Source: Temnothorax longispinosus (Eukaryota > Arthropoda > Insecta > Hymenoptera > Formicidae). From it: a stretch of DNA of 64,000 nt. Location: the NCBI RefSeq assembly GCF_030848805.1, contig NC_092367.1:15805692-15869691 (forward strand), written 5' to 3'. Positions within the stretch are counted from its first letter, which is position 1, and every line of letters starts with the position of its first letter. Below are positions 1 through 12,400 of this stretch, piece by piece. Made by a program: the position numbers and the translations under genes. Under the pieces are notes generated by a model. That model was not told the DNA's origin. It did not search any database and saw nothing but the letters and a program-made list of their open reading frames with translations.

Positions 1-3000
1 AACTGAAGTGTAAAAAAACTCGCAACTGCCATTAAGTTCCAGATATGTTGTTGCACGTACAAACATAACATAACGTATTCATTGCAACGTTGGGTGTTGC
101 GAGCGTTGAAAACGCGGATAATTAACCCGTACTAAAAACACGTCGAAGTGCATTTTTCGCGCCAGCCCTTTAACTGCCGGCCATAAAGTAACATAACGAC
201 CTATCTCTAATAACCTGTTGCATACAAATGTCAGGCTGCCAATCGGCGCACCTCTGTGCCATAAGGCCTGATCGTCGTCGAAAATGAATCGTCTTCACCT
301 TCACTCATTCGTTACAATATGATTCAGTATTCAAATGTCAGATATTACTAACGTTATTTCTCTAGCAGCGCTTTATTTTATCGACAATAAAACAGTTTTA
401 TTTTCTAGCGTACGCTCGTACTCTCAATAAAATTAAGTAGAAAGAGATGTCCTTATAGAAATTGAGAGATTATTTTATTACATACTGTTTATTTCACGCT
501 TGTGATTCTCATTGCTTTTTACGAAATTCTCATTTCGGAAGGGCTAAGCCAATATAAAAGGCGTTACGCTAAAGACATGCGTGATGCAACGAGTAGCGTT
601 TATGCTCGCCGACGCATTTTTCGCGGCGTTCGTTCCGCTACGAGCGCGACTAACCGTGTCATTATCAATAATCCTTGCGAAAATCCTCACGGCCGCACTC
701 AGCATCGTTAATTATCGTCGGTCTTACGCGGCCGCGCGTGTGCAATTACGCTATTGGATGATTAGCGGGCGCTGATTTTACAGGCAACGGGGTTGCCGGC
801 CCGCTTGCTTCCGGTAGATCCCGTTTTTCCGTCCCTCCCGCTCTTCCCTCTAACGCTTTTTATCGTTTTTCGCGAAGTAATGGCACGGAGGCGACTTAGG
901 GTCATTAATAAACGGCGAACTGGACGCCGTTTCCTCGATATAAAACTGTATCTAATGAGTGTTTTGAAATCTTCTTTATCTTTAATATATTTTATTTTCT
1001 CGTATTATTTAAAAATGTTTATTTTTTCTTTGACGTTTTTTCAGAGCTTAGGTACATCACAAATGAAATTGGGTGTTGAAGCTTTTGTCATATCTCTGTG
1101 CACTTTAGATTTAATTCTTTAATTCTTATTTTTGACCGCGCGAATATATTTTTAAAACTATTGATACTTCGAGAGAGACACGTTTATAAGAAATCAATTT
1201 TATGTTGAAGAACTTAAAAATAGATATATAGATAAAAGTTTATAGATATCCTGTATAATTAGCGCGGTTTGTATAATACATATCGACCGTTAGTTCTCAA
1301 TTAATTTCTTTTAGTAAACCGTTACGGTAAATCGCGACACGCAGCGATATTGGAAGCGATGCATTAAGAGCGAAACGAAAGTGTGCGTTTCTGCTATTAT
1401 ATCAACCTCATATTCCGAGCCATTATTGCACGGAGATGTGCGATTGGTACTGTTTTGCGATGATAATTTACCATTCACTTCGTTATCATCGCGTGGGGAA
1501 TAAGTTTGCCGCGAGGCAATGTTTTCTTTATGGCAGTTTACGGTAGAAATTTATAAATCAACTTCCTTTACCTTGTTCCGCGCATATCGATTTGCTTTAT
1601 TCATGCGTTTCTAATTTTGTATCATAAAAATATTGAGGAAACGGTATATGTAATTATATTTGTGAAAGGCAATTACTTGTAATCACTTTAATGCTATCTT
1701 CTATTTAATACTGTTAGACACGTGACGAATTAGTAGATGGATCATTATTTTTTGAAAAATAATTGATTTATTGCAATTTCTTGTTTTTTATTTTTCTTGT
1801 AATTAAAATTTTAAGATTTTTTCTAAGAATTCAATAACTACAAACATTATTTAATAATTTATATTTTTTTAATCTTAGTATATATAAGTATATTATATTC
1901 GTTTATATGAATTCCAAGCTTTTTTTAGAGACGACAGAGATTAAACATTTACTTATTTAGAAAGAAGAAACTTTTTATCTTTAATATCTCTGATACACAT
2001 AAACTTTACTGCTGATACTGCTAACATTATTCAGTGAAGTAGCGTTTAATATTCTTAGGAGTCACAAATTTCTGATAATATCTCTTCATTATCCCAACTA
2101 CCCGCGCGAATCGTTAAAAGACACTTTTGCAACCAGACCAGGGAATAAAAGGTAATCATTTCGTGGCGAGAATCGATTCTCAGATACGGGGGATCTCCTC
2201 TTTCTCATGGCGGAGACATCTTTTCTTGCGAAACGGCAGCGGGTGCAACGAGTTTGCCGTATGTCGGGAGATGCACTTCCATCCTCCTTCGGCCGTCTAT
2301 TCCTTCCTCCTCCCCGCGTGCCCGGCTCGCGTGTAGCGAGCGTAAAACTGCCAAGCTTCCTCCCTATATATAGAAGGTGCGTACGCTATACTCCCTTATA
2401 CGGCCAGGTAGCGCCGTACATGGTCGGAATGTAGGGATCGCCGTTTTTGTATCACCGATTCTCTCTCCATCGTTTCTCTCTTTCGTTTCTTCCCTCATCG
2501 CGATTCCGCTCGCGCGAAACCGATCGCGCGTGCTCTCGTACTCCCCAAGGCACGGGTTTTAATTATCAGCCGAGCTACCGAGAATTCGGAGCAAGTGCCT
2601 GCTCCTCGTTTAACCCCTTCAATTTTTCCAGTAAGCGATTATTACTTTGGAAACACACAACACACCGCGTATCACACGTGTGTGACATTGCAGCTTCCCA
2701 AGAAACAGAATCTCGTGATCGTAAAAATAGAGACATATGGGAAGCGAAAGATGAAAGTGAAAGAGAGAGAAAACGCGACAGATTATATGCGTAAATGCCG
2801 AAAACGATCGACACGTGCACTTTGTTGATTTGTTGTGGAAGCACGAAAACAAATAATTAAAAATAAAGTTTGGCAATCAGAGCGAAAGTTCGCGAGGCAT
2901 TCTAAATACAAGCCATTGTCCCTTATTAGGTACCGCACGCTCTCCATTTACGGAACTCGTTCTGTTCTTAGCACGCGGCGCCATTCGCGGATGATTTACT

Positions 3001-3405
3001 TCTTTGCCCATGTCTCTGGAATTTAGTAGCTTCGCCCGCCGACGCTAATTGACCGTCGCTGATCGTTCAACAACCACAGAAGTGCAGACATTGCACCAGA
3101 CTACATCTGATTTTATTTGCAGCTATTTGTTCTAACTATTAAAATCAGTTAAAGATAGTTAAATATTACCCCCCCTCTTCTCTTATTTTTAAAATTATTT
3201 GCAATTAAATTACAATTTTTTGTGTTAGAAATATATATTTCTAGAAGACAATCACATTTTTTGAACACATATTATAAATGAAATTTTTTTGAGCTAAATT
3301 TCTTTATTATTGCAATCAAATATCACAGATAATATATTAAAATATAAATATATTAGGTGGGAGATTGTTGGGGGCTAACAAGAATTTTAATTGTTTACTT
3401 GAAAG
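1..3405. other. Noncoding; probable laminin intron upstream of the LN exon
   Basis: No exon with LN-domain signatures, no RNA gene and no transposon was recognised. The stretch is AT-rich with CpG-rich patches near 600-900 and 2250-2560. The exon at 3406 begins inside the LN domain with a splice acceptor, so this is most likely intron, at least near its right end. Confidence 0.55.
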
Positions 3406-3636
3406 ATCCACACGCACTTGGTGAACGGTCGACCTGGAGCTTTGAACCACAGCGCGACTCTGCAGGAATTCACCCAGGCCAAATTCGTGCGGCTCCGTCT
3501 TCAGGGTCTCCGACGTAACGGCGAGGCTTTTGCCGACAAGAGACGTGCATTTTATTCGATAAAGGAAATCAATATCGGAGGACGTTGCCTGTGCTCCGGA
3601 CATGCGGCACGATGTCGGTACAGCGTTCAGCACGGG
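3406..3636 (+). CDS. wb: Laminin alpha exon: C-terminal part of LN domain and start of first LE repeat
   Basis: The exon begins after AG at 3404-3405 with ATC CAC ACG CAC TTG and ends before GTAAGT at 3637, 77 codons, phase 0 at both ends. It reads LVNGRPGAL, then a stretch ending EFTQAKFVRLRLQGLR, then AFYSIKEINIGGRCLCSGH, which is the conserved end of a laminin alpha LN domain running into the first cysteines of LE1. Because the exon opens inside LN, about 170-200 residues must be encoded upstream; I could not find them in 1-3405. Confidence 0.92.
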
Positions 3637-6428
3637 GTAAGTGCGAGCAAATTGTTTCACCGCAGCAAACGTAGCGCACATCGACGATAGCATTTTAAAA
3701 ATAAACATATCTCATTATAATGAAATAATAAAAAATTAACTTACGTTGGAAGAACATAATTTTATACACACAGAAAAATAATCATTCTACAGCCAAGAAA
3801 AGCACTTACTTAAAAGAAGTAAAATAAAATAAGTATAAAGTGCTTTTCTTGGCTGTAGAATAATTATTTTTCTGTGTGTAGCTACATCGACATAGTGTTT
3901 CTAATGTCGCTTTCTCATTAAAACTCCTCGGTATATTTCTTTCGCGTAGTTCCTTATTCGTAGCAAAATGCGGAATTCGCTTCGTGAAAATTCGTAGAAA
4001 GTTTATAATGACACGATATCCGCGGCGCCGAGATTAGTCGCGCTCTCGAAAACGGAGATTCAGATTCCGTTGCTTGGGAAATAAATCCGTCGAAAGTGCC
4101 ATAAACTTGTCAGGTCTTTGTCCGGCGACGCCGCTAATGGCGGGGTCCCTTCTTCTCGAATCGTTGCCTGCTACAAAGCCCGCAGAAACCGCCAAGAATT
4201 AAGGTTCCGCCACGATCGCGCGGAACGGGTGCTTTCGGAGGCGCCATTAGTTGTTTTTTTTCGCCACTATCAATGTTGCGGTTTCTCTAGGGTACGCGTT
4301 CCGAGTTGCGGGCATCTTGAGATTGAAGGTAGAACGATGAATCATGATTAGAACCGTGAGAATTGCTTGTTCACATAACAATGGATGACCCAATTCTTTC
4401 CGCTCGTCATTTGATTATTTTATGAATTATTTATGAGTTGTATATCATCAAAACTATAATATATATTCAATCGTGCTACGTACTATTGTGGAACGGTTTT
4501 ATTCTTAATAATACTTTTTTAGAATTCTATTTAATCAATAGAATCATCAGTGATTCGAATAACATTATTTATTATAATAATTAATTCAGATACATATGTA
4601 TGTATAATGATGGTTTAAAATGTCCTGATATTTATCTAACAAAATTTTTAATCAGATAATTTGTAGCGTTTTAGAACCGCAAACGCTATTTTCACATGAT
4701 GCGAACATAAAGTGAGAATAGGCCGCATTTTGTTCGAAAGACAGCGCGGGTAATAGCGAGCGAGTAGCGCGGAGTTTTACGGCAGTCATGAGACGAAATG
4801 AAAATGCAAACTGTATTTCATTCAAAGCAAAGGGATGATTCACGTTTAATTACAGACACGACTGTTTCTCAGGCGGCACAATATGCAAGATAATAGTCAA
4901 CGCGAGTGATTAATTACTCTCGTTCGTGGCATATTTCCTCGTGAAGCTAGTCTCTTTCTCTCTCTTTCTCTCGCAGCGCTGTGAAGAAACACGAATCTTG
5001 TTGTATGTCGCTACAATCCGAGAACGAGTATTCGCTGAGTCGTGTGCTCCATACAGCTGGCTTTAACAGACAATAATAGTTCATCATGTCCCCTAAGAAT
5101 CACCAACGCTGTCGCTTGGAATTGCGAAACCGTTCCTCGCGATTACGATTGCCTTATTCTGTGCGCGGACAAAGTTCAGAATTTTAAAAAATTTTCTAAT
5201 ACCTAAAGCAGCATCTATTCTCTTACGTTCCACATTCGTCGTTGTCAAGATACATTACTTACATTATGTAAGTAGCCAAATAATTAAAAAATATATTTGT
5301 TAAAAAAAATAAAGTTTTATAGAAAAAATTAATTTTATTACTACATTTGTATATAATAGGTACTTATGTATATGAAGATCTTTTTTGGCAATAATATTAA
5401 ATTTAGAGAAACTAAATTTTTTTATAATTACAAAACGTTATTTTTGTCTTTAATTCAGCTAGTAATAAATGATAGAGGGATATGTGGAAAGTTCGTGTAC
5501 GATTATCTATTTATTATATCTGCTTAACGACAAAAGATATAGGTATTACATTGTGTGTTACGACTCGCTTTTGTATCGTTGCCAATGCGCTCAACATTCC
5601 GGGAATTTGGCAAGCATTTCGCGAAATCGTGGATGCGTAGTACGATATCACATTCATTGTGCCATTCATGATGCAACGCCACGTTTCGCTGCATCGAAAT
5701 CACTGCATCGTAGAGTGGGCATTGACCTTTGCGTTGTATTCTGCTTGTGCAATTTTCACGATGTTCATTTATTTGATACGAGTCGAGTATACGCTCATTC
5801 AGCGTCCGCTGTTATGAATTGAAGTGGTAATTACTGAGGAAAGTGCAATGGCAGATATAGCGAGAAAGCAAAAAAGCAACACGCGCGATAATTGAGAATA
5901 TAGGGGACGTTGATTTCTTGCCTGTTTGTCACTGTGGACGAGAACACTTGGAGTATTGTGCCATTATCAATTCTGTATACAATGTTACGGTCACTTTCGC
6001 AATTCACATTTCTTTGCCTTGTCATATCACTCGAATGTGTTCCAGTCAATTAACATTAATTGAACTTTTTACAAATTTTTTTAAACTGTTTTTAAACCTT
6101 GCAGAATCGGAAAATTAATTATGAAGGCTATTTATTTAACTTTATTTAAAAATCTTCTAAATCATTAACGATTTCTGTTTCATTAAACATATTTGGCCGT
6201 ATATGAATTAGGAAAGCAATTCTTATATAAGATTTAATTGGCCATGTTCACGCAATTTTTATCCAGTATATGATTCATAAAATGCATAAATATGTTCCTG
6301 ATTTATTTATCATTAATATTTAAATAGTTATAGTTTTCATGAGTTTAGTATTTACTTATAACCCGAAAATTATTGATCCTGAAATAATATTTTTCTTTTT
6401 TTATGTGAGAAAGAAAAACAGGTGAGGG

Positions 6429-6472
<44 letters not shown>

Positions 6473-9400
6473 CCGAGCGATAAATTGATCAAAAAATCGG
6501 TCGTAAAAATTAAGGTCAAACCATTCAGTCGGAGGGTTTTATTTTTTGGAGGCCGAGCTATCTCGATTTGAGAATAACGGCCTCGGAAACATTACGACTT
6601 CCGATGAAATGTAATTCAGGTTCGTTAAACACCGCCATGGCGAAGAGTAATTGCAGAAACCGGGGCTTGATTGCTGATCGCAGGGATGGCCATTATCATC
6701 GGCAGTAAATAATACCGAGCGCGTGTTAACGGAGGGATATTGCAATTGACCGGAGTGCGGCCCGTTCGTTTGTCACGTCAATGATAAGGCCACACGCGTC
6801 GCGTTAACCTTTTCGCTCTTCCGCATGCATGCATTCACGTTTATCGGACGCGCGATGCGATATTTCGGTGAAATCGAAGCTCATTAATCCTGCCGCAATT
6901 TATTTTTGGCGCTAATTTTTCGCGCGATTTCTTTGGTCCAATTTAATGTACGCCCCGATAATTGCAGAGTAAATTGAAGAAGTTTCGACAGAGAAAGTAA
7001 ATTATTCGGTGATATTAATTGCCATTATTTACACTCCGAGATGATTATTGATTTTATTGTTAGGAATTTTTGCGGTGTCCCAATTAATTACCAAGTTTTT
7101 GTAGTCGTTTTTGTTTTATAATCTCATTATAACTCCAATATTCACACGTACAATCGTATAATTTTCGATGTTACGAAGGAAGAAGAAAGGGAACAGTTGT
7201 TCTTGCTTATCGAGAATCCAAAATTTACTATCGAGCGGTATTCATTTAATTGAATTGACTATATAATAATTTGTATTTCTGCCATATCTCGTGATAAGGT
7301 GATTTGCTGATCGCAAACGTTATAGTTTCGCGATATTGACAATAGCTGAATTTCTTGAACAACAAAGTGAAACTCGTATATAAACCGATATAACGTCGAG
7401 CGCAACGTGAACTCCACTTTATGCTCGGCAATTTAGTTTTCCGCGATTATACGCATATCGTTTGCGCGTTCGGATAGACGATTGCGTCGATTAAGTCTCG
7501 TCTTTATGACTTCGCAATGCGGTAACATCCGGATAGCTGGTAACATTACTGAATACTTCGATTCATATGCCTAATCAACAATTAGATCAATCACTTAATT
7601 TTGCGTTTCAAAGTGTAGGTTTACGACTTACATTTTTTTACGATTTGCATTTACTTTACGTCATAAAATCTGTCAATGATGAAGGAAAAATTATTAATAA
7701 AAAGAACTAAATTGTTATTAAAAATTTTGTGTCAACGACGAATTAGCGAATTAGATTATCTGTATAATTTTATTCTTATTAATTTCTTGATGATAATTAT
7801 CTAGCAATCAGAAACGTTATAGAATTTGACAAATCAAGGAAACAGAACGATGACATAAATTCCGACTAACCTTACGATAAGCAAGCTTCCACAAATATTT
7901 CTTCAAGAATGAGCAAAATTACGCGCGGAGATATTACAGAGTGTAACTGGCAAATCTTCTGCAGCATATCTGCAATGTATCTGCAATAGATCGCGCGTGT
8001 TCGCCGTATGACTTAATAGATAAGCGTAACTTAAGAACACGGATATTTCGCGGTATCTGATAGGCGCATTTCGCGTTATCCCCCAGCATCAGGAATGCGA
8101 ATGCGAGCGCCACACGTGCGGCGAAAGATGCGAAAAATGCTGCCCCATGTACAATCAGATCCCGTGGAAGCCCGGCACAGCTGGCAAGGGCTTTCACTGC
8201 GAGAAGTGCAACTGCAACGGTCATGCAACGTCCTGCAAATACGACCAGGAAGTGGCCGAGAGGAGAATGTCCATGGATATCCGTGGGAAATACCGAGGCG
8301 GTAGTGTGTGCGTCAATTGCACGGTGAGACGATAAGAAATTAGACAAGACGCGAATCGTCCGTTTTAACCGCAATCAAACACGCTTTACAGTGACAAATG
8401 CACCCTGGAAATAATTTTCTAATTACGGAAATAATTAATTACAGAATAATAATTGAGTGATAACTCTGATAATGTGTTTGAAGTCAAGTATTTTCTGTAC
8501 ATTTACGTGCGCAAGGTGCGCCTTGAGATAACTGATAGAAAATTACAGATAATATACACCTTTGTGATTAATAATGCCATAATATCTAGGAAATTGTCGA
8601 TATTCAACATCTAACAAGAGTGTCAGATAAAAAATAAGTTATCAAGATATCAACATTTCGAAATATTATTCGCGATGATAACATTTGCAAAATCTTAGGA
8701 ACACACGACCGGCATTAACTGCGAAAAATGTGAGGTCGGCTACTACAGGCCGAACGGCGTTGCACCTGATGCACCTGAACCCTGCTTGCCCTGCGACTGC
8801 AACATACGTGGCAGTACAGGCTACTGTACTCCCGACGATTCCTACACGCGTATGGGAAAGGTAAGGGTTTTCTGTAATTTCAATTGCATAAAAATATCTT
8901 AGCAAAAACGTTACAATATACAATTATATCACACGATAAAAAATATCAAGATAAATATTTACGCGAATTAAAATTCTTCCTTTGTGAACCCCGATATATA
9001 TTCAATCTTTCCAATAAATTAAAAAAAAACATAAAAAATTTTTTTGATTAACGCTTCTTGGAATATTAAATTGTTCACTTCTCCTCCGTCCGACGTAAAT
9101 TTGCCGCGGTTATTTTCGCCAAATCTCGGAAGAACATCAGCCGCGCGCGCGGTAATCGCTTGCGCGATCATGATTTACGCGCGGCGCGCATCGATTATCC
9201 ATTCCCGGCGATTTCTAAACGAGGCCGTTCTCACGATCGATCCTAATCGGTCTAAACACCGATCGTGCTCCAGGTAGCAGGTGCCTGCGAATGCAAGCCG
9301 GGATATTCGGGATACAAGTGCGATCAATGCGCTGCCGGTTATCGGCAGTTTCCCGATTGCATGCCGTGTCCCTGCGACTCCCGCGGGATTCTGCCGTCCC

Positions 9401-12400
9401 ACGATTGCGAGGGCGACTGCTTGTGCAAGGCGAACGTCGCCGGGGATTTCTGCGATCGTTGCAAGCCCGGATACTTCGCGCTCACGAAGGATAATCTCGA
9501 TGGTTGCATGTCCTGCTATTGCTTCGATGTAGCAGATCGCTGCACCACCGCGAGATTAGCATACAGCATGGTAAGTTTTTTTTTTATAATAGAAAATAAA
9601 CTTTTCTAACATGTGTGGCGACTTCACTAAAATGGGGAAAATTTTAAGTATTGCAGTTTTTTAATTTTGTGATTTCGCACTTTTTTTCCTCGCGCAATTA
9701 TATTTTCAATTACTCAATGCAATTACGTATAATTTAAGTTAGAAACTGAAATAATTATATTGTCAAAATTGAGTTTCTAAGCAGAAGAAGATAGAATTTT
9801 CTCAGTTATGAAAAGCATGCAGGAATTCGTCGCTTATTGAGACATTTTGTTAACAGAAGCCGTTAATCTTAGATAACTTTATACGTATAAGAGATAAGAT
9901 TTATCCTTATTTATAGCGGAAAACCTCGTTTGTCAAGTGTCAAGATCGGGTTGACAGGTGTAAAATTCAGAACGATCAGTTGACATTCTCCTGCGAGTAT
10001 GTCGTTCGGTTTAGAACGTTAATCTTAGGCGACGTCTTCGTTGCGCATGATAAATTGGATAAGGAGACAATTACAGTTTATCAGTCTCGCCGATAAATTG
10101 CAGACCCGCAATTACGGTGACGGTAATGGCGTTGAACTGGAATGAATAAAAAACGCGAACTACGTTATCATAATAGACAGGCAATATGCATAAGACTTTT
10201 TTATGGCACATAATTTATCGAAGCTTTAATTATTAACCCTTTGCAGAACACATGTAATTTTGCTGCTTCCGTCGAACATGTGGGTCTTTTAGGCCAGTTA
10301 AGATTTTCAAGCTGTATATAGTGCCATAAAAAATCTGAAAAAATTCAAGTATGTACACTTTCGAAGGCTTTAACAACCTATTTATACCGTTATATATACC
10401 TGATTCTTGTTTGGGTTTTTTTTATGAGTCCGTAAAGTCTCCGAAAAATTCAAAACTGAAATATCGACCGGGTCTTTAAAGCCCCACGTGTTCTGCGAAG
10501 GGTTAAGATAAAGAAATTATCTTTTACTAAGGTTATGAATAATATTAATTACAATAAATTAAATGTTTCTTTAAAAAGCCAGGTAGCATCTTGTTCTTTT
10601 TTTTTTTTTTTAATACGACTTTGCGAGAAACGGAATTGAAATAAAATTGAAATAGCGACAATAGATCTCGGTGATAAAATAACGGATGGGCCGTGTGACT
10701 CGCTTTTTTCTCAGATTTCTACGCTGGAGAACTGGTTGGTGACCGACATGAACGCATCTCGAGCAGTCATTCCTATCTTGGACACGGACAACGAATGGCT
10801 GACCGTGACGGCGTTCGACGTCGAGTATGACAGTCCTTTCTGGCTGGCGCCACAGATTTACACGGGAAATCGCGTATCCTCGTACGGCAACAATCTCACG
10901 TACTCCGTTTCGTGGGTTGTCATGCGAGGCGACACCAGTGGTAAACCGACCATGGAGCCCAACGTTATTCTAGTTGTAAATATCCGCTCTCGCGTTTTTT
11001 TCCGCACATTTAATCTAAATTTTAAGAAGAAAATAGATATTTAATAACATGAAATTTACATTACTCGCGAAGGGTAACAATGGGATGCGCATAGCGTACG
11101 GCGAGGAACAGTACAATGGTCAAGAAGCTGAAATAGCGGTACCTTTACGTGAGCAAGGCTGGTTTCACGTGCGAAGCGACGTTCAGGACATCCCGACCAG
11201 ATTGAGGAGAACCGAGTTTCGCGGCGATCCCGTGACGAGGACGCAGATGATGCGCGTTCTCGCCGATCTCAAGTACCTAATGATAAGGGCGCGATATCAT
11301 ACGGAGCAAATCGAAGGAAGGTGCATAAATCTCCAACTCTTTATCGAACGTATAGCTCGCGCGTGGATTTTAGCTTTATAGTAACGCGTAACGAAGCGAT
11401 CTTTCTGTTTCCTCTTAGTCTCCAGTCTGCCATATTGACAGTGGGCGAATTATCGCCGGATGGCGAAACCGACAATCTGGTCGAAATGTGCGAGTGTCCC
11501 GAGGGATACACAGGGACGTCATGCGAGAAATGTGCTTGGGGATACGTGAAGATGCCCGTCAACGGTTCCGATCATCAGGACCATCACATATGCGTGAAAT
11601 GTGACTGCAACGGCCACGCGGGCTCCTGCGACCTCGTGTTGGGTGAATGTGGGGTAAGTTCCGATTTATTTTAATATAAAATGATAATCGAAGTATAACA
11701 AAACGTGAATCTAATAAAAAGGTTTATTATTATTTTATTGTCCGTAATTAAAAATATTAAAAATAGTATAATAAAAAAAACACAATACATAAAAAGAAAT
11801 TACTAATGTAATGAGTTTAATATTAGAAATTTTAGCGCAATAAATGTAAATTATTTTTTAACGTCACGAATAATTTATTAAGACAATAAACGAAATTTTT
11901 CTCAGTAAGAATGTACAATGTGTAGTATACAAAATACGTAAGAAAAGTTTCCCAGTGTGTAACTGGCTTTACTGTTACCTTCAACATTTTGCTACGGGTA
12001 ATGTTCAGCTTGATCTTCAGCCGGTACAGCAGCATGCTTAAAATACGTAAGCTCGCATGGATTCTGAGATCTACACGATCTCACGAGATCTATAGATCGC
12101 GCGAGCTATTTTATCGACTCAGCATCCAACGAAAATCCTTTACTCACTCATTCGTTGCGTACTCGCGCTGTATAGAGAGCGACACCATGCAGTTAACTTT
12201 CTTCAGGAAAATTTAATTCCCGCAGGGATGACTGATTCGTACAGTCATTTGGGCTTAACAGACCCATGGATCTGAGCTCAACACATTACGCGGCATTCAT
12301 GTACATTTACACATTACATACATTCATATACACACGCTTTTATGAGTACATCAACTAATGAGGAAAAATAGCGAGTAAAAATAACAAAAAGACCGATCTT

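Larger units (their letters stand above)
3637..8086 (+). other. Laminin intron, 4.45 kb
   Basis: Bounded by GTAAGT and CCCCCAG. It holds a 116-base hairpin element (3765-3880), a TC-rich tract near 4951-4974 and a GA microsatellite (6432-6467). No coding sequence was recognised. Confidence 0.85.
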
